From: UBA3775 sp051877895
Lineage (GTDB): Bacteria; Bacillota; Clostridia; Lachnospirales; Lachnospiraceae
NCBI GenBank assembly: GCA_051877895.1
Contig: JBJEJI010000010.1
Location: forward strand, 15,419 to 79,418
Reading direction: 5' to 3'
Length of the DNA: 64,000 nt
The notes beneath the pieces are model-generated. The model was not told the DNA's origin, did not search any database, and was given only the letters and a program-made list of their open reading frames with translations. The position numbers were made by a program, and so were the translations under genes. Below, piece by piece: positions 63,725 through 64,000 of the stretch; the first letter of the stretch is position 1, and every line of letters starts with the position of its first letter.

Positions 63725-64000
63725 CTATTTTGGTTCCGTAGCTGTGTACATATAAATCCTGCTTCCGTTTTTCAGGCTGACATCAGAGTTCCACTTCAAA
63801 ATATCTTCCTGTTTCACCCTGTATTTTCTGCCGATGTCAAACAATGTATCCCCTTCCTTTACATAATAACAGGTAATCTGTTTCCTGCGTTTTCCCTGTT
63901 GTTCTTCAAAATCAACATCTGTAATATATTCCATCTCTTTCATAATACAAAGCATACATTTCAGATTGACTCCTGCCTTGACCTCATATTCCCCTGCGGC
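63725..64000 (-). CDS. DUF3794 (SPOCS) plus LysM protein, C-terminal part
   Basis: The frame is open from 63725 up to the right edge, so this is the last 91 codons of a longer gene. The visible part starts in the end of a SPOCS/DUF3794 domain (EYEVKAGVNL), followed by a LysM domain (ITCYYVKEGDTLFDIGRKYRVKQEDILKWN, read in parts). This DUF3794+LysM architecture is a spore-related family in Clostridia. The in-frame ATG codons near 63955 are internal, not starts. Confidence 0.82.
   Translation of the reverse strand, partial: AAGEYEVKAGVNLKCMLCIMKEMEYITDVDFEEQQGKRRKQITCYYVKEGDTLFDIGRKYRVKQEDILKWNSDVSLKNGSRIYMYTATEPK

Noticed and set aside
63725..63955. A short stand-alone LysM gene starting at 63955
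   Set aside because: The frame is open through 64000 and the upstream residues read as a DUF3794 end, so it is the tail of a longer gene.

Overview
The window looks like a chromosomal segment of an anaerobic, spore-lineage Clostridia member, most likely a Lachnospiraceae. The main indications are: a GlgC/GlgD pair, reverse rubrerythrin with PerR, sporulation-type genes (spoIIR, a CotS-like kinase, a SpoIIQ-like LytM protein, a DUF3794+LysM protein), short archaeal-type ProS, AGGAGG-type ribosome binding sites and modest GC. I see no rRNA, tRNA, CRISPR, transposase or phage genes. The species call is inference from gene content only.

Layout. 1-2.2 kb: methionine synthase (cut by the left edge) with its stand-alone reactivation protein behind a structured leader. 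2.3-4.8 kb: glgC-glgD. 5.1-10.4 kb: murC, then a DnaA-box cluster, the replication genes dnaD-like and dnaC/dnaI-like, and prs. 10.4-15.2 kb: a zinc-ribbon membrane protein and a NatA/YhaQ-type ABC exporter. 15.4-20.1 kb: sfsA and a YtrA-type (GntR) ABC operon with a CPBP protease. 20.2-25.9 kb: a large secreted transglutaminase-like/FN3 repeat protein, a CDF metal exporter, a CapA-like lipoprotein and signal peptidase I. 26.2-30.2 kb: an Mn2+ riboswitch with mntP, DUF1232, malic enzyme, rubrerythrin and PerR with matching operators. 30.4-37.8 kb: an AraC regulator, metQ-metN-metI, a HAD phosphatase, a CotS-like protein and cca.

38-42.4 kb is the most unusual part: a three-gene operon (secreted orphan protein, membrane-anchored orphan protein, MacB-like ATPase/permease fusion) placed behind what reads as a GEMM-I cyclic-di-GMP riboswitch with a terminator. 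42.4-49.8 kb: glgP, ileS and proS. 50-58.8 kb: tspO, a YtvI/AI-2E permease, a cytidylate-kinase-like protein, DUF951, DUF1934, a degenerate LytM protein, a lipoprotein, plsC, murI and ddl. 59-64 kb: spoIIR, ispE, a two-component system with a DUF4342 protein, and the C-terminal end of a DUF3794/LysM protein running off the right edge.

Functional threads. Methionine handling occurs twice (MetH plus activator; MetNIQ). Glycogen synthesis (GlgCD) and breakdown (GlgP) are at separate loci. Cell-wall precursor genes recur (murC, murI, ddl). Metal and oxidative stress genes cluster at 22.9-30.2 kb (CDF, MntP, PerR, rubrerythrin). A dispersed intergenic repeat with two hairpins occurs at least three times, plus one partial copy.
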